Below are positions 53,035 to 63,718 of a stretch of DNA of 64,000 nt, in pieces. How positions within the stretch are numbered: position 1 is the stretch's first letter; every line of letters starts with the position of its first letter. The stretch comes from Cryoendolithus antarcticus (taxonomy: Eukaryota; Ascomycota; Dothideomycetes; Cladosporiales; Cladosporiaceae), in assembly GCA_002077065.1 (NCBI GenBank), contig NAJO01000029.1:558001-622000 (forward strand), read 5' to 3'. The notes below the pieces were generated by a model that saw only the letters and a list, made by a program, of their open reading frames with translations, searched no databases and was not told the DNA's origin. Position numbers and translations under genes: made by a program.

Positions 53035-54842
53035 ATGGCCCCGAAGAAAGCCGCGGCAGCCACGGCAGTCGGCACGCGCAAATCGGTGCGAGGCAAAGGG
53101 AAGAGGAAGCAGGAGGGTGAGGAAGAGGAGCCATTGGGTGAGGAGGACGAGCAACCCAAAGCAAAGAAAGTGAAGATCAAGAAAGCCCCGGCCAAGAAGC
53201 CAGCGAAGCAGACCAACGAGGGAGACGATGAAGGAGACGATCCAGATCCGGCACCGCGACCTCAGAGAGGTGGTAGGAAATCCGCCGTGAAAAAGGGTAA
53301 GGGGAAGCAACCGGCTCGACCTGCAATTGGGTCTGATAACGCTGGCGAAGGTCGTGCGCCGCCAGTATCTGGTCCGGGCGAGGATGCCGCTGAAGGTGCT
53401 GCACCTGCCGATCCTGCTCCACTTGAGGGCGCCGCGGGTGCTGACAACCTAGACGACGAAGCTCGGGCAAAGCTCGCAAATAGAAGAGAACTTCTCGAGT
53501 ACACCAGAACCCACCCCTACGATGCTGGCAGATGGCAGCAAATTGCGCTCGGGTCGGGCGGGGATGGCGATGCTTACATCCTTTTCCAAGTCGGCGAGGA
53601 CGGCACTGTCAGCGACAGAGTAGTGATGAAAGACGCTTACTTCGAGCCTCAGTACTGGAATGACGGGACGAAGTAGTCCGGTCCGCCTTCACTACGGCGC
53701 GTCAATGAGGATTTGTGTATGCCGAATGAGCCTCATATGATGCTAGGTTTGAAGAAGGCGGGATCTCCCAATACCGTCGTGATTCGTGCTTGGGGAAAGG
53801 ATCATGATGGGACGTTTATGCGAATCTTGATGGGTATGTTTGGCTTGACTTACGGTTAATAACGCCGTTACTGATAAGGTGCGCAGGATATTGCCCACAT
53901 GGAGATCTTGGGACATCATGCCAGAGGAGTTCGTGACTTGGAAGAACAATAAGAACAAGTTGTTGAAGTCCGCAGTACAGCCCCTTGATATCCCGGAAGC
54001 TGCGCTTTGGAAATTCTTCCTGGATCTGACAAATGCATGCCTCTTCATGGCATACGGCACACTCGACGGCGATAATGGTGCTACTGACGGCTGGCGATCA
54101 ATCGTGCACCGAGACTTGAAGCCTGACAACGTCTTCTTGTCAGAACCGCAGGAGAATGACTGGCCATCGTATCCAACGGCGCGTATTGGCGACTTTGGGA
54201 TGGCTGTGTATACACATCTTGGAGATCCCGAGAACCCGCAGGGATATTTCATGCGGAGTGGACTGGGCACTATTGGCTACATCCCGTGAGTGAACCACGC
54301 AGCATACTACCTACCTGTCTCTATCACTGACACCCAGTAGAGTTGAACACATCATCAGAAACCGGGACGATGGGGGCCGCCAATACTTTGACCAGCTCGA
54401 TCCCGATGCGTCGAATGTGTGGGGTATTGGTGCTACAATCATGAGAATGATGTAAGTTGGGCATTCGCTTTGCGTAGAGCCGGAGACCCAATAGACTGAC
54501 CAACGTAGGGCACGTGAAGCAGATCCCTCCCAGCCGGATTACGCGCGCGATACGCTTCCTGGCGACCCGTCTGAGCCACAGTTTACGCCCATCTCCAGGA
54601 CGAGATTTTCCGAGACGCTCATGGATCTCGTAGAGCAGTGTGTCAGGGGGCGTGGAAGAGATCGAATATTGCTCATGGATCTCCGGCGACGAATCCTGGA
54701 ACATATCGTACGGAATGCAGATTGTACTCGGCTGCAGAGTGCTGTGAATGACCCTGGCGAGGCAGGGAGAGCGTTCCACCTGGAGTTCGATCGGGTGGAC
54801 AAGTACAAGCGCCACTTCGCTCGACCTGCTCGTGGTAGATAG
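53035..54842 (+). pseudogene. Protein-kinase-like pseudogene 2
   Basis: Opens with a 213-codon frame: a Lys/Ala/Glu-rich N-terminus, then a weak glycine loop (ALGSGGDGDAYILFQ) and VVMKDAYFEPQYW, the equivalent of VKDVYMRRHQW in the upstream copy. TAG at 53674-53676 interrupts it, while the same frame continues (EPHMMLGLKKAG, then RAWGKDHDGTFMRILM). After an intron (about 53842-53888) comes GYCPHGDL; just after it, near 53908, one base seems lost because WDIMPEEFVTW is in another frame. VHRDLKPDNVFL and IGDFGMAV are intact, and two further introns (starting about 54286 and 54453) lead to the end at 54842. Catalytic motifs survive, so decay may be recent. It could encode a protein only if both defects are sequencing errors. 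Confidence 0.6.
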
Positions 54843-55290
54843 CGCCGCTGAATGAAGTGGTCCTAGTGCGTCAGCAGAGTACGACGGCCCAAGGCTTCGC
54901 TGCAAGACGCGTGTCTTGATCTTGATCACATCGTCGGAGAGCACGCTATCCACTGCGGAACGCTGCTGAGAGTCGACCTGCTAGAAAACCGTCTCGGAAG
55001 AACTGCCACAGAGAGAGATCGGATCGACTGGTGGCTTGTCACCAAGGTGATTGCTTGTAGACATTAAAAGGAGGTTGCGAGGACTAAAGTTAGACTTTCC
55101 ACCTAGCGGCCGTCCCCGCAGTTTGACGTCCGAGCGAACGAGCTGCACTGGAACGGTAACAGACAAATCACTAGATACAAGCGCCACAGCCACGCGCGGG
55201 ACTGAAGGCAGGTCGTTATCGCTGAGGCGTATGAGCTGATCCTTTCGCGTCCATCGCAGCACCAGCTGCTATGCGTAGCCCACCTTGATC
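54843..55290. other. Intergenic, 448 bp
   Basis: Between kinase pseudogene 2 and the glycosylated membrane protein gene. No gene-like frame longer than 95 codons, and none with features. Confidence 0.5.
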
Positions 55291-56481
55291 ATGCCCTTTC
55301 CACTTTCCTTCCAGTCCAGCATTCCACCCTCCCAAGACCACTCCTCTTCATTGCGCCTGCCCGCACAAAGGCGCATCTCGATACCGAGTTCGCACCGATT
55401 AAACACAATTACCGAAGGTCCCCGACCAGCGAACACTTCAGGGCCGGCCTTTCAGCCAAGGTCGATTTTGCGCAACAGTGTCGGCTCGTCGCAAGCAGCG
55501 TCAACGCGCACTGCGCCGCCGCCGTACACATGGAAAGCTGAGCCGCACGCCGGAGAGAACGGGCTTGCGCCTGTGGAAGGTGATGAGTTGGCGGAGCTGA
55601 GACGGAAGGAGGGTTATAAGGACGTGAAGCGGGGAGGATGGGGAAGATTCGTCCTGATCGCATTGACCGTTCTGGCTATCATTGCGCTCGCTGTAGGGCT
55701 GGGCGTAGGTTTGACGATGGGCAAGAAGAAGACTCTGCAAGCTGCGTCGAGTACAGTCGGTAATCCTGGGGGTCAGTTCACAGGCGCACCATCTGGGACA
55801 GGAAGTCAACAGCAGTTCCCGCTGGGTGAATGGAGCTTCGTCACGGCACTGCGGACTGTAGCAACGAATTGCACATCGAATGCCGCGACCTGGAGCTGCT
55901 ATCCATATACGGTCTTCGATGCTTCGGACGCTGCCACGAACACTAGCAGCCTCGCGACCTTCAACTGGGTGATCAGCAACACCTCCAGCATCTATGCCAC
56001 TAATGCCACAGAGATCACGAATGAATCAGGGATTCCTGCCAACCTCTCCATTAGCAGCACGAACAACCCTTTCGCCCTCAGCTTCACCGATGTTAGCTTA
56101 AGCTATGTTGCTGTTGCTGGGAACGTCTCGTCTCCACACTATACGTTCAGCTTCAAGCTACCGAAGACAGTCGTCCCCTCACCTTCGGTCACATCGGACA
56201 ACACAGCAAGCCAGTGCTTCTTCAACAACACTATTCTCTCAGGCGCGCTGTACCTGCATGCGGATCGATCGTTTCTCGGTGGCGATCAAGTTACAAGTAA
56301 TGCAACAGGGAGTGACACGAACTGGCCATATGCTGTTGAGATTAGCCAGACGAGTGCGGGTGGTCAAGGAGTGCCCGACTGCTACGAGATTGCAAACGGT
56401 CAGACTGGGAAGCCGATTGTGAGTGAGCTTGATCCGCAGCGGGCGAGCGACGAGTGTATATGTCAATATAGGAACTACTGA
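55291..56481 (+). CDS. Single-pass membrane protein with N-glycosylated ectodomain (hypothetical)
   Basis: Single exon; ATG 55291 (MPFPLSFQSSIPPS) is chosen over 55285, giving 396 residues. Residues about 1-115 are Pro/Ser-rich and probably cytosolic. A basic patch (RRKEGYKDVKRGGWGRF) leads into one strong membrane helix (VLIALTVLAIIALAVGLGVGL, about residues 119-139), a type II-like arrangement. The remaining 250 residues are Ser/Thr-rich with many NxS/T sequons (for example NCTS, NTSS, NATE, NLSI, NVSS, NNTI, NATG). They contain four well-spaced Cys (SCYPYTV, SQCFF, PDCYE, and CIC at the end), so an outward-facing glycosylated domain is likely. Similar proteins are common in filamentous ascomycetes as conserved hypotheticals. 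Role unknown. Confidence 0.8.
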   Translation: MPFPLSFQSSIPPSQDHSSSLRLPAQRRISIPSSHRLNTITEGPRPANTSGPAFQPRSILRNSVGSSQAASTRTAPPPYTWKAEPHAGENGLAPVEGDELAELRRKEGYKDVKRGGWGRFVLIALTVLAIIALAVGLGVGLTMGKKKTLQAASSTVGNPGGQFTGAPSGTGSQQQFPLGEWSFVTALRTVATNCTSNAATWSCYPYTVFDASDAATNTSSLATFNWVISNTSSIYATNATEITNESGIPANLSISSTNNPFALSFTDVSLSYVAVAGNVSSPHYTFSFKLPKTVVPSPSVTSDNTASQCFFNNTILSGALYLHADRSFLGGDQVTSNATGSDTNWPYAVEISQTSAGGQGVPDCYEIANGQTGKPIVSELDPQRASDECICQYRNY

Positions 56482-57171
56482 ATGAATTCATGAGTAATCT
56501 GCTTGATCCCCTACTGCGTTACCATAACTACTGTATCGTCGCTCACAGAAAGTCTGAAGTGCCTTGAGGAAATACCATGTCGACCACGAGTGTCTACTTC
56601 CGCCACCCGAATCAACGAGAGAGCATCTCTTAGGCGCAGTGCTGTGCGCCAGCCTGGATAAGACACCGGTCGACCTTTTGTTGTAGTGGTAGAGTGTAGA
56701 GACGCGTCGGCGACAAACTCGCGCCATGAAAGATGCTATTCGTTCCAGGGGGTCTGATTTTTTAGAACGGCATAATCGACGTCGATGTTGGTCGTTGAAG
56801 CGAAGATATGGTGGCACGAGCGTCGGGTGCGACTTATCACAAACGCCGTGCATTGACTGCACCTTCCACATGTACGCAGATCTCTATTGGATCGTAAGGT
56901 ACGACTGGCGATAAGTGCACCTTCCGTCGTAGCGAGGAGGAGAAGCAGCTATCAGGTCACTTGCGACTGGCTCGAGAGCGACATTGGCCGACCATACCTT
57001 ATCGCATAGCCCACCACAGGCCGTTTGCAACGCGTTTCGTGAACGCACGGAATTCTACGTCACCCTCGATCACTGTATAAGACATCGGAATCGGTCAGGC
57101 TCAGTGAGGCTCAGGGGCACGGTTGAACGCTATGAGGCGCTGGCGACAACCCCGTAGGAGACGAAGTAGCG
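56482..57171. other. Intergenic, 690 bp
   Basis: Upstream region of the SP-RING gene and 3' region of the membrane protein gene. Short frames only; no repeat or RNA gene was recognised. Confidence 0.5.
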
Positions 57172-60138
57172 ATGCCCAAGAGACGACGAGAGGATGAGGA
57201 GCGAGATGAGACGCTGATCGAGATGGACGCGAGACTGAATAGTCTGATGGGTATGGGCTTCGAGCTGCGAGGCGGTGAGCTGGTCGGTGGGAGTGAAGGC
57301 GCGAGAAGTGAGGCAGGCGCGTTCAAAGCGACAACAATGGGAAGGAGCGGAGTGGCACAGGCTACACAACGGAATTGGAAAAACTTCACTTTGAATCGCG
57401 ATACGACCGGCGCTCAGAGACTAGTGAACATCCCTGCTCAGTCACCGACAACGGCATTTCCTGGAGTAGTGCGACAAGCACCTCTTCAGCCCAGACGCTC
57501 CTCTGGTCCTCCACCCATCGGCCTTGTCATGTACGAGTCACCTTATATTGGAGACCAGCTACCAACGCCTTCTCCTTCGATAGCACACAGCCGGACGAAG
57601 TCGACTGTCGCCGCAAATATGGATGCTCAGGACCGACCCGCCTTGCCATCGCCCGCATTGAGCGACAGTCAGGCGCCCAATGCCGCGAGACCTTCATCGA
57701 TATTGTCGAAAACTCCTGCTGCGGCATCGAGAGGAAGTCTCTTTGCCTTTTCGGCAGGACTGGGAGGTGTACAGGCACCAACGCAGTCAATTGTTCCTTC
57801 TCTGATGGTTCAGAACGCGCAAGTGGACTCGCCCAGGCCGCAATGGGCCGTGTCAAACACCCCAACACTGTTGTCCAATCGCAGTCCGACCACGCAATCT
57901 GGTCCCGCTCAGGAGAATATTCCACGTCAGATGTCTGCAAGTAGTGCCTCTCGCGTAATCTCTCCGGTGCAGCAGGCACCACCTGTGCAACCACAATCAC
58001 GTGCTGCTGTGCCCAACACGAACGGAGGCCACTGCTTTGTCACCCAAACAGCCATGCGTAGCATGTTCGATGAGTTCTTCAACAAAGCTGCTCCAGATCT
58101 GACAGAGACAGATTGGGGAAGGAGGGATCTGCTGCTCGAAGCCATCAAGCAGAACGACATTTTCTACATTGTGCTCATTCAAACGTTTTGCCTGCAGTCA
58201 ATCATGCCTCAGATCCTGCCTCGAGAGCTGATCGGAGTCAGCAAAGAGGGTTGGCACGCGTTGCATCGTTTACTACGAAGCAACAAACATTGTAGCCCTG
58301 CAGCATTGCAATTCACAGCGACGTTCCCCTTGCATCCCCAGGCCATGCTTACGAGCCCAGCCGGGCAAACTTACAACAACTACCTGTCAGCTGTCCGAGA
58401 CTTTCTGGTCCAGCTGCCGCATAAGTTGGACCCTCTCATCGAGATCAGCAAGATCCGCTCCGCACCGCCTTTGACTCAAGACATGGCGCAATCTCTGCTG
58501 CTGACATCATCTGTACTGCAGACTACGGTCTTCCGTATGACTGCACGGCTCTTCTGGGGTGCAAGCGATAACAAAGGGCTCAAGTGTTTGGAGGAACTGC
58601 ACAAGGTCGACCAGCAAACATGGTTCGCGCAGAGGTTTTTGCGCACAGATGCCGAGAAATCTGTCGCGTACGAGGCTTTCGCCAATGTGTTCCGCAATTT
58701 CCAGCAGTGGACCTCGACTGGTGGCTCGCCAGACGCTTTCAACGTCGCGGGGGAGTTGCGATTCTTCCGTGAGACACCACCCAGTATGATGCAAGAAGAG
58801 GCACGGCGCAATGCAATGCAGGCAGCACGTCAGCAGCAAATGGCAAATCAAGCGTTGATGTCCAGCAATCAGGCCATGCCCATGCTTGACGGGTCAGGGT
58901 ATCCGAGACAGCGATCAGCCCATAGACCGCTTGCACCTGCTCCGGTGACTATACAGCCTGCTGCTCGGATGAGTGGATCACCACTTGTAATGGCACCTCC
59001 CCAGCAAAGTGGCCTGTTATACCCAGGACAAAACGATGCGCCGAGATCGCTCCCTGTACGTCCTGACACTGCTCGCGTTGCACTTCACCAAGCGCACCTG
59101 CTGAGTCCGATTTGCGGTCCTGCGGAGCTCCCCAAGGGTTCGCAACCTTTGTATCGTCATGTTGTGAGCTACGCAGTCACGCCTACGAAGATCGTGCCGA
59201 GTATGAGCTCGCAGATGTTGTCGTTCGAGCTGACCGAGACGGACATTGCCAAGATAGCGAAGACCGAAAATGCCATTGCTCCAGGCGGTTTGGCTTCTCG
59301 AATCTTGCAGGAAGGCGAACACCTCTACCGCTTACGGTGCTCGGAAATACCCAAAGGCGGCTTCCAGACCGAGAACGCTTGGGTGACCGCAGACAATACC
59401 TGGCCTGCTAGTATGTCATGTCAATTGAACGATCAATGGCTTGGGACGAGAGGGAAGCTGCATCACGGCCGCCACTTGCCGGTCGATCTCAGTCAGATGG
59501 TTAGAGCGGGCAGCAACACACTGGCTGTTCATCTTGCCCGCGCCACGAAGGATCCCGGGAAGTTTGAGTATGCTATCGCCATCGAGGTCGTTACCGTATC
59601 ATCTCACTCGGATATTATTGATGGCATCACACCTCTCAGCTCAGCCGAGTCTTTGGCCTCCATCAAGCAGTCTCTCTCCGGCACCTCGGGAACCCAGGCC
59701 TCAGACGACGATCTTGTGTTGACTTCAAGCACCTTGTCTATCAACCTCTTCGACCCCTTCACAGCAGATCGCATCTTCACCATCCCGGTGCGAGGCAATG
59801 CCTGCCTCCATCGCGATTGCTTCGATCTCGAGACCTTCCTGGGCCAATGTCAGCGCGAGAAGCCAGGCTACCCGTGTGTCGTGGACTGCTGGCGCTGTCC
59901 AATCTGCAAGGCAGACGCTAGACCACATTCGCTTGTCAAGGATGGATTCATGGTCGATGTCAGGGAGAAGCTGGAGAGATTGGGCATGTTGGACACGAGG
60001 GCGATCGTTGTAGAGGCTGATGGATCCTGGAGAGCGAAGATTGAGGAGAGGACTGGAGTGAGGAGTCCGTCCATGGAGGTGGAGAGTACTGGAGCGACGA
60101 CACAGAATAGAGTCGTGGAGATCATTGAGCTTGACTGA
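57172..60138 (+). CDS. SP-RING (MIZ) zinc-finger protein, PIAS/Siz-like
   Basis: Single exon of 988 codons. The first 280 residues are Ser/Pro/Gln-rich and disordered, starting with a nuclear-localisation-like MPKRRREDEER. The middle is helical with no named domain. The C-terminal fifth carries an SP-RING finger: a beta segment (STLSINLFDPFTADRIFTIPVRG), then CLHRDCFDLETFL and VDCWRCPICKAD, the expected Cys/His pattern of SUMO E3 ligases. A short conserved tail follows. SP-RING proteins bind Ubc9 and stimulate SUMO transfer, usually in the nucleus. There is no SAP domain near the N-terminus, so this is not a canonical Siz1. It is more like the MIZ-only fungal proteins whose SUMO activity is unproven. 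Confidence 0.85.
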   Translation: MPKRRREDEERDETLIEMDARLNSLMGMGFELRGGELVGGSEGARSEAGAFKATTMGRSGVAQATQRNWKNFTLNRDTTGAQRLVNIPAQSPTTAFPGVVRQAPLQPRRSSGPPPIGLVMYESPYIGDQLPTPSPSIAHSRTKSTVAANMDAQDRPALPSPALSDSQAPNAARPSSILSKTPAAASRGSLFAFSAGLGGVQAPTQSIVPSLMVQNAQVDSPRPQWAVSNTPTLLSNRSPTTQSGPAQENIPRQMSASSASRVISPVQQAPPVQPQSRAAVPNTNGGHCFVTQTAMRSMFDEFFNKAAPDLTETDWGRRDLLLEAIKQNDIFYIVLIQTFCLQSIMPQILPRELIGVSKEGWHALHRLLRSNKHCSPAALQFTATFPLHPQAMLTSPAGQTYNNYLSAVRDFLVQLPHKLDPLIEISKIRSAPPLTQDMAQSLLLTSSVLQTTVFRMTARLFWGASDNKGLKCLEELHKVDQQTWFAQRFLRTDAEKSVAYEAFANVFRNFQQWTSTGGSPDAFNVAGELRFFRETPPSMMQEEARRNAMQAARQQQMANQALMSSNQAMPMLDGSGYPRQRSAHRPLAPAPVTIQPAARMSGSPLVMAPPQQSGLLYPGQNDAPRSLPVRPDTARVALHQAHLLSPICGPAELPKGSQPLYRHVVSYAVTPTKIVPSMSSQMLSFELTETDIAKIAKTENAIAPGGLASRILQEGEHLYRLRCSEIPKGGFQTENAWVTADNTWPASMSCQLNDQWLGTRGKLHHGRHLPVDLSQMVRAGSNTLAVHLARATKDPGKFEYAIAIEVVTVSSHSDIIDGITPLSSAESLASIKQSLSGTSGTQASDDDLVLTSSTLSINLFDPFTADRIFTIPVRGNACLHRDCFDLETFLGQCQREKPGYPCVVDCWRCPICKADARPHSLVKDGFMVDVREKLERLGMLDTRAIVVEADGSWRAKIEERTGVRSPSMEVESTGATTQNRVVEIIELD

Positions 60139-60459
60139 GGAGCAAAGCACGTGTTCAATGGGAATGTTTGTTGGCATTGATGAGTGTCAGATTAGCGTAG
60201 GCGTTGGGAAGGCGATGAAGTCTGTGGCTGTACATATAACTTGCTTGTGCATTGTATGCCTGCGAGCATAGCAGTCTTACCACTCGTCACCCTTCACGTC
60301 GAAATTAGACCTAAGTTTGTCAAGACCAAACACGCCGTCGTGACATGTGACAATCGCGCTTCGCGGCACGCGCCGAAATCCAAAGTAAGCGCGACCCTCC
60401 ACTGTCATGTTGCTCCCCCGTTAGGGTGAGTTTGCGCCGGCAGCAGTAGCACAGCGACG
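60139..60459. other. Intergenic, 321 bp
   Basis: Short spacer between the SP-RING gene and the PPP4R2 gene, presumably the promoter of the latter. Nothing else visible. Confidence 0.5.
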
Positions 60460-62003
60460 ATGAGGTCTAATGAGCAGATACTGGAAAGGGCGGCAAGGGA
60501 TGGGTCGATTGACATGTTAGAGTCACTTCAAGAGATCAAAGGGGTTCGAGACTGACGTTGTATAGCGATGAGTGGCCTCGAGTGCTGGAGACTTTACTGA
60601 AACGACTACATGATGTACGAGCTTGCACTCCAGACCGAAATGCAAGGGGCGATACTAAGATGAAATGGTAGATCGTTCATACCGGGTTCCCGATCCCGCC
60701 CCCTCCCTCGCCTCGACAAATCAATCGCGCGCCAACCCCAATCATCGACCCTGAAGTCGTAGCCGCCACCCCTCCAGCCCAGATCGCCGACAGCGATGGT
60801 CATGACGACCTTCCAGAGGCGGGCACAGATGACTTCGCAGCGCCAAACGGCAGCCAGAGCAGCACGAAGGAGAATGATGAGCCAGAGCGGAACGATATCA
60901 CGAGCAGCAAACCCCCCGTTCCTCGGTTTGACGACACTTCAAGTACCTTAAGACCAGACCCTCCTCCCACATCTCGGTCCCCGTCAGCCTCTGGTGATCT
61001 CACGCCTCTGCCACCTGATCTGCTCTCATCATACAACTTCAGTACCCATCTCCTGCAACGCGACTTCGCATACTCGCCACCCTACACCCTGCAACGCCTC
61101 GCTGAGCTTGTGCTGCATCCACGTCAACATTACACTCGCTTATCGCCCTTCCTCCGAGCCTTAGATCGGATCATCTCAGTCTCCTCGCCTCTCTCTGACT
61201 TCCCTCTCCCCACGCATCCGAACGGCACGAACAGCTTCCTCACGAACGGCGACACGCCCTCAGAGGAACTAGGTAGCGACGAGTCACTTGGCGGCGCGCT
61301 TTTGACACCCATTCCATGGCTTCGGCAGAACGGCGCAGGACAAGCTGGAAGTCAAGGAGGGGACGGCGAGCTACACAGTGAGGGTATGGAAAGTATACAA
61401 GGTCCGAACGGCGTTGGCAGCATCGAGACAGTCAGTGTAGTAGTGAACGGCATCTCCTCTTCAGCAGGCCACAACAGCAGTCCCGGCAACAGTCTACCAG
61501 CCAGTCCGACGCTTAGTGAGCAGAGTGACGCTAGTACCGGCTCTTCAGCAGGCAGCGCAGGGACGATGGAAGGCATGTTGAGAGAGCAAGGCGGCGTTAC
61601 ACAAGGGGAGCTGTTGAGATTGGAGCAAGAGGCGGGTGTTGTGCCGGTCGCGCAACAGAGGGCTGGGGCTACGTGGGGGACTGCTAGTGGAGAAGAGGGC
61701 GAGGCGCCACATGCTAGGGGCCCGGAGGAAGTGGGAATGGAGGACATGGGACCCCAGCACGGTGGTGCCGGATTGCTTGGCGCTGGCATAGATCTCGAAG
61801 CTGCTGTGGGAAGAGCGAGGTCGCCTCAGCCTGTTGTGGCGAGTGAGGACACGAGCAGTGTGGATCGAGTGTTGCATGATGCCGTCATGGCTGATGCTGT
61901 CGGTACTGGAGAAGTGAACGAGGACTCGCATACCCAGGACGAGAAGGATGCGGAAGATGCTGTCATTGCCAACGCGGATGGAGAGCCAATTGAGGACAGA
62001 TGA
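60460..62003 (+). CDS. PSY4: Protein phosphatase 4 regulatory subunit 2 (PPP4R2/Psy4)
   Basis: Three exons, 60460-60515, 60566-60614 and 60672-62003, with introns of 50 and 57 nt, give 478 residues. The first two tiny exons encode the N-terminal helix of the family (MRSNEQILERAARDGSID, then DEWPRVLETLLKRLHD). The third adds VHTGFPIPPP and, after a variable Pro/Asp-rich insert, the core SYNFSTHLLQRDFAYSPPY followed by FTLQ-like RLAELVLHPRQHY, where the PPP4R2 domain ends in LRALDRIISVSS. The rest is a long acidic, Gly/Ser-rich tail. The subunit targets PP4 catalytic subunit to substrates such as phosphorylated H2A in DNA-damage recovery. Reading only the long open frame from 61110 would lose the conserved N-terminus. 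Confidence 0.88.
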
Positions 62004-62438
62004 GCAATGCAGCTCATCACGACTCCTATCGACCCGATGCATGTATCTACGGCATTATTATGGGATTGATTTTTGCACGTGCATCCGATGATAAGGCGAC
62101 TGCTTTTGGTTTGACCGTTTGAGCTGTACCCGTACACCTTTTGCTGCGTTCTCCCAGGCAAAGCTTGCAAAGACGCGCTCTCATGATTATCTCTGTAACG
62201 TCGTCAGATCCAGTTCATGCAGCATGGAAAGCTCACAAGTAACGCACCAGCAGAGGAAGAGCAGGTCTCGAGCCGTCCAGACAAGTCGCTTTGCGACACT
62301 GTCACTGTTCATGTGAGCAGCGCGGGGAGATCCCTGTTGCGACCGATCGCTGGGCACAGCTGATCAAGCTGCCCTGTCGTTTGAATGCGGCAGCCATCGG
62401 TGGCCGGGAAGGTGTTGCAATTCAGACAGCGTACGCGC
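62004..62438. other. Convergent intergenic region, 435 bp
   Basis: 3' ends of PPP4R2 and THG1 meet here. No gene-like content. Confidence 0.5.
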
Positions 62439-63290
62439 TCACTCATCACCGCTGTCGCCACGACTAGGAGCCAGGATATAGGGCCTTGCATCCCAGAATG
62501 GAACGCCAATCAGATCAACATTCTCGACTTTGATCTCAGCTTTCGCGCTCCGCTTCTTCGCTTTCTCCAACTGCGTTTTGCTTAGACTTCCGCGCGTGTC
62601 CAGCTGAGCGAGCTGCGCGCCGTTCGTTGGCGCAGTCTTGTAAGCTCGATACATCACGGTGCCCTTCCTGCAGATTGCCGGCTCATTGTTGTAGTTGATG
62701 CTGAACTTTGAATACAAAATCTCGTTTTTTTGGCCACTTAGGGTGCCTTTCAGCGATTCCTCAGCATCAGTCTGACTCATACCTCCCTGTTGCACAAGGT
62801 TCCAGAATGTGGTATTGTACAGATTGTTGACATGGCAGTCCGCTTGGCGCCACGAAAGATAGTCTCTCAAGATGTTTCGCTTTGGGTAGGCCACACACCG
62901 TCCATCGAATGATGGCCATGGCCTCGTCAAAGGCTGGTCCGGAAAATGCTCAGACCAGAGCAAGCAGTACTCCGCAGTGAACGTCGCTGCAAACGTTGTC
63001 GCGAGCTTGGCAGCTCGGCGATCGAACAGCGTAGTACTCTCGTGCAAGACAAAGGAGTACTCATCGCTCTGTCCATAAGCGATTACTACATCTGCAAACG
63101 CCTTAACGACCTGGAGCGCTGCGGCGTTAAGCAATGCCAGTCCCCGCAGATCATTTGGCTTTGTGAATGAATACTTCGTCGTCAGCTTCGAGAAGCCTCG
63201 ACCGTCGAGTCGAATGACAATCCAATTCGATGGCGCAAGCGGGTCCGAGGTCTCAAAGTCGCGGACATACTGAAAGCTCGAGTTCGCCAT
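62439..63290 (-). CDS. THG1: tRNA(His) guanylyltransferase Thg1
   Basis: Single exon, 283 residues, starting at ATG 63290 (MANSSFQYVRDFE); the codon just upstream is GTG. The family hallmarks are IVIRLDGRGF (first metal-binding Asp), GQSDEYSFVL (second metal-binding Asp/Glu pair), and CHVNNLYNTTFW, which corresponds to the HINNLYNT motif. The C-terminal KAEIKVENVDLI and IGVPFWDARPYIL segments are also typical. Thg1 adds the essential G(-1) to the 5' end of histidine tRNA by reverse polymerisation. The size equals that of family members and no defect is seen. Confidence 0.95.
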   Translation of the reverse strand: MANSSFQYVRDFETSDPLAPSNWIVIRLDGRGFSKLTTKYSFTKPNDLRGLALLNAAALQVVKAFADVVIAYGQSDEYSFVLHESTTLFDRRAAKLATTFAATFTAEYCLLWSEHFPDQPLTRPWPSFDGRCVAYPKRNILRDYLSWRQADCHVNNLYNTTFWNLVQQGGMSQTDAEESLKGTLSGQKNEILYSKFSINYNNEPAICRKGTVMYRAYKTAPTNGAQLAQLDTRGSLSKTQLEKAKKRSAKAEIKVENVDLIGVPFWDARPYILAPSRGDSGDE

Positions 63291-63718
63291 CACCGGCCTG
63301 GAAAAGTTGACGACCAGAGCAGGTAATCGAGCGTGCTGAAGTCGACTCGAGTCATGCAGCTGTTAAAGTCCTTGCCGGCGATCGGGGCTCGAGCACGTGG
63401 CGAGATGGCAGATGAATTCCGATCTGCTGAATGCGGCAGTTGAAAGCGAGAAAAGCACAGGTGATCTCGTCGACAAAGTACTCTTTTCGAACTCCGCTCG
63501 CGATTGATGATGACCTCACGGAAATATGTGGGATAACTACTGGAGCTCCACCGTTATCGCGACTGACGCGATGGCCCCCTTCCATATAGAATATCAAGAT
63601 CTCGCTCGTGTTGCTGAACGGGATGTTATTGGTGTAACGGCCTCACGGTGATGCGTCCTAGGAGACGACAATATCGACAAGCTGGTTTCGACAATTCGTC
63701 AATCTCTCCACCGCCACC
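63291..63718. promoter_or_regulatory. Divergent intergenic region of THG1 and the MFS gene, 428 bp
   Basis: Shared upstream space between two divergent genes. Short frames here lack features. The last bases (CCGCCACC before the ATG) give a good fungal start context for the transporter gene. Confidence 0.45.
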
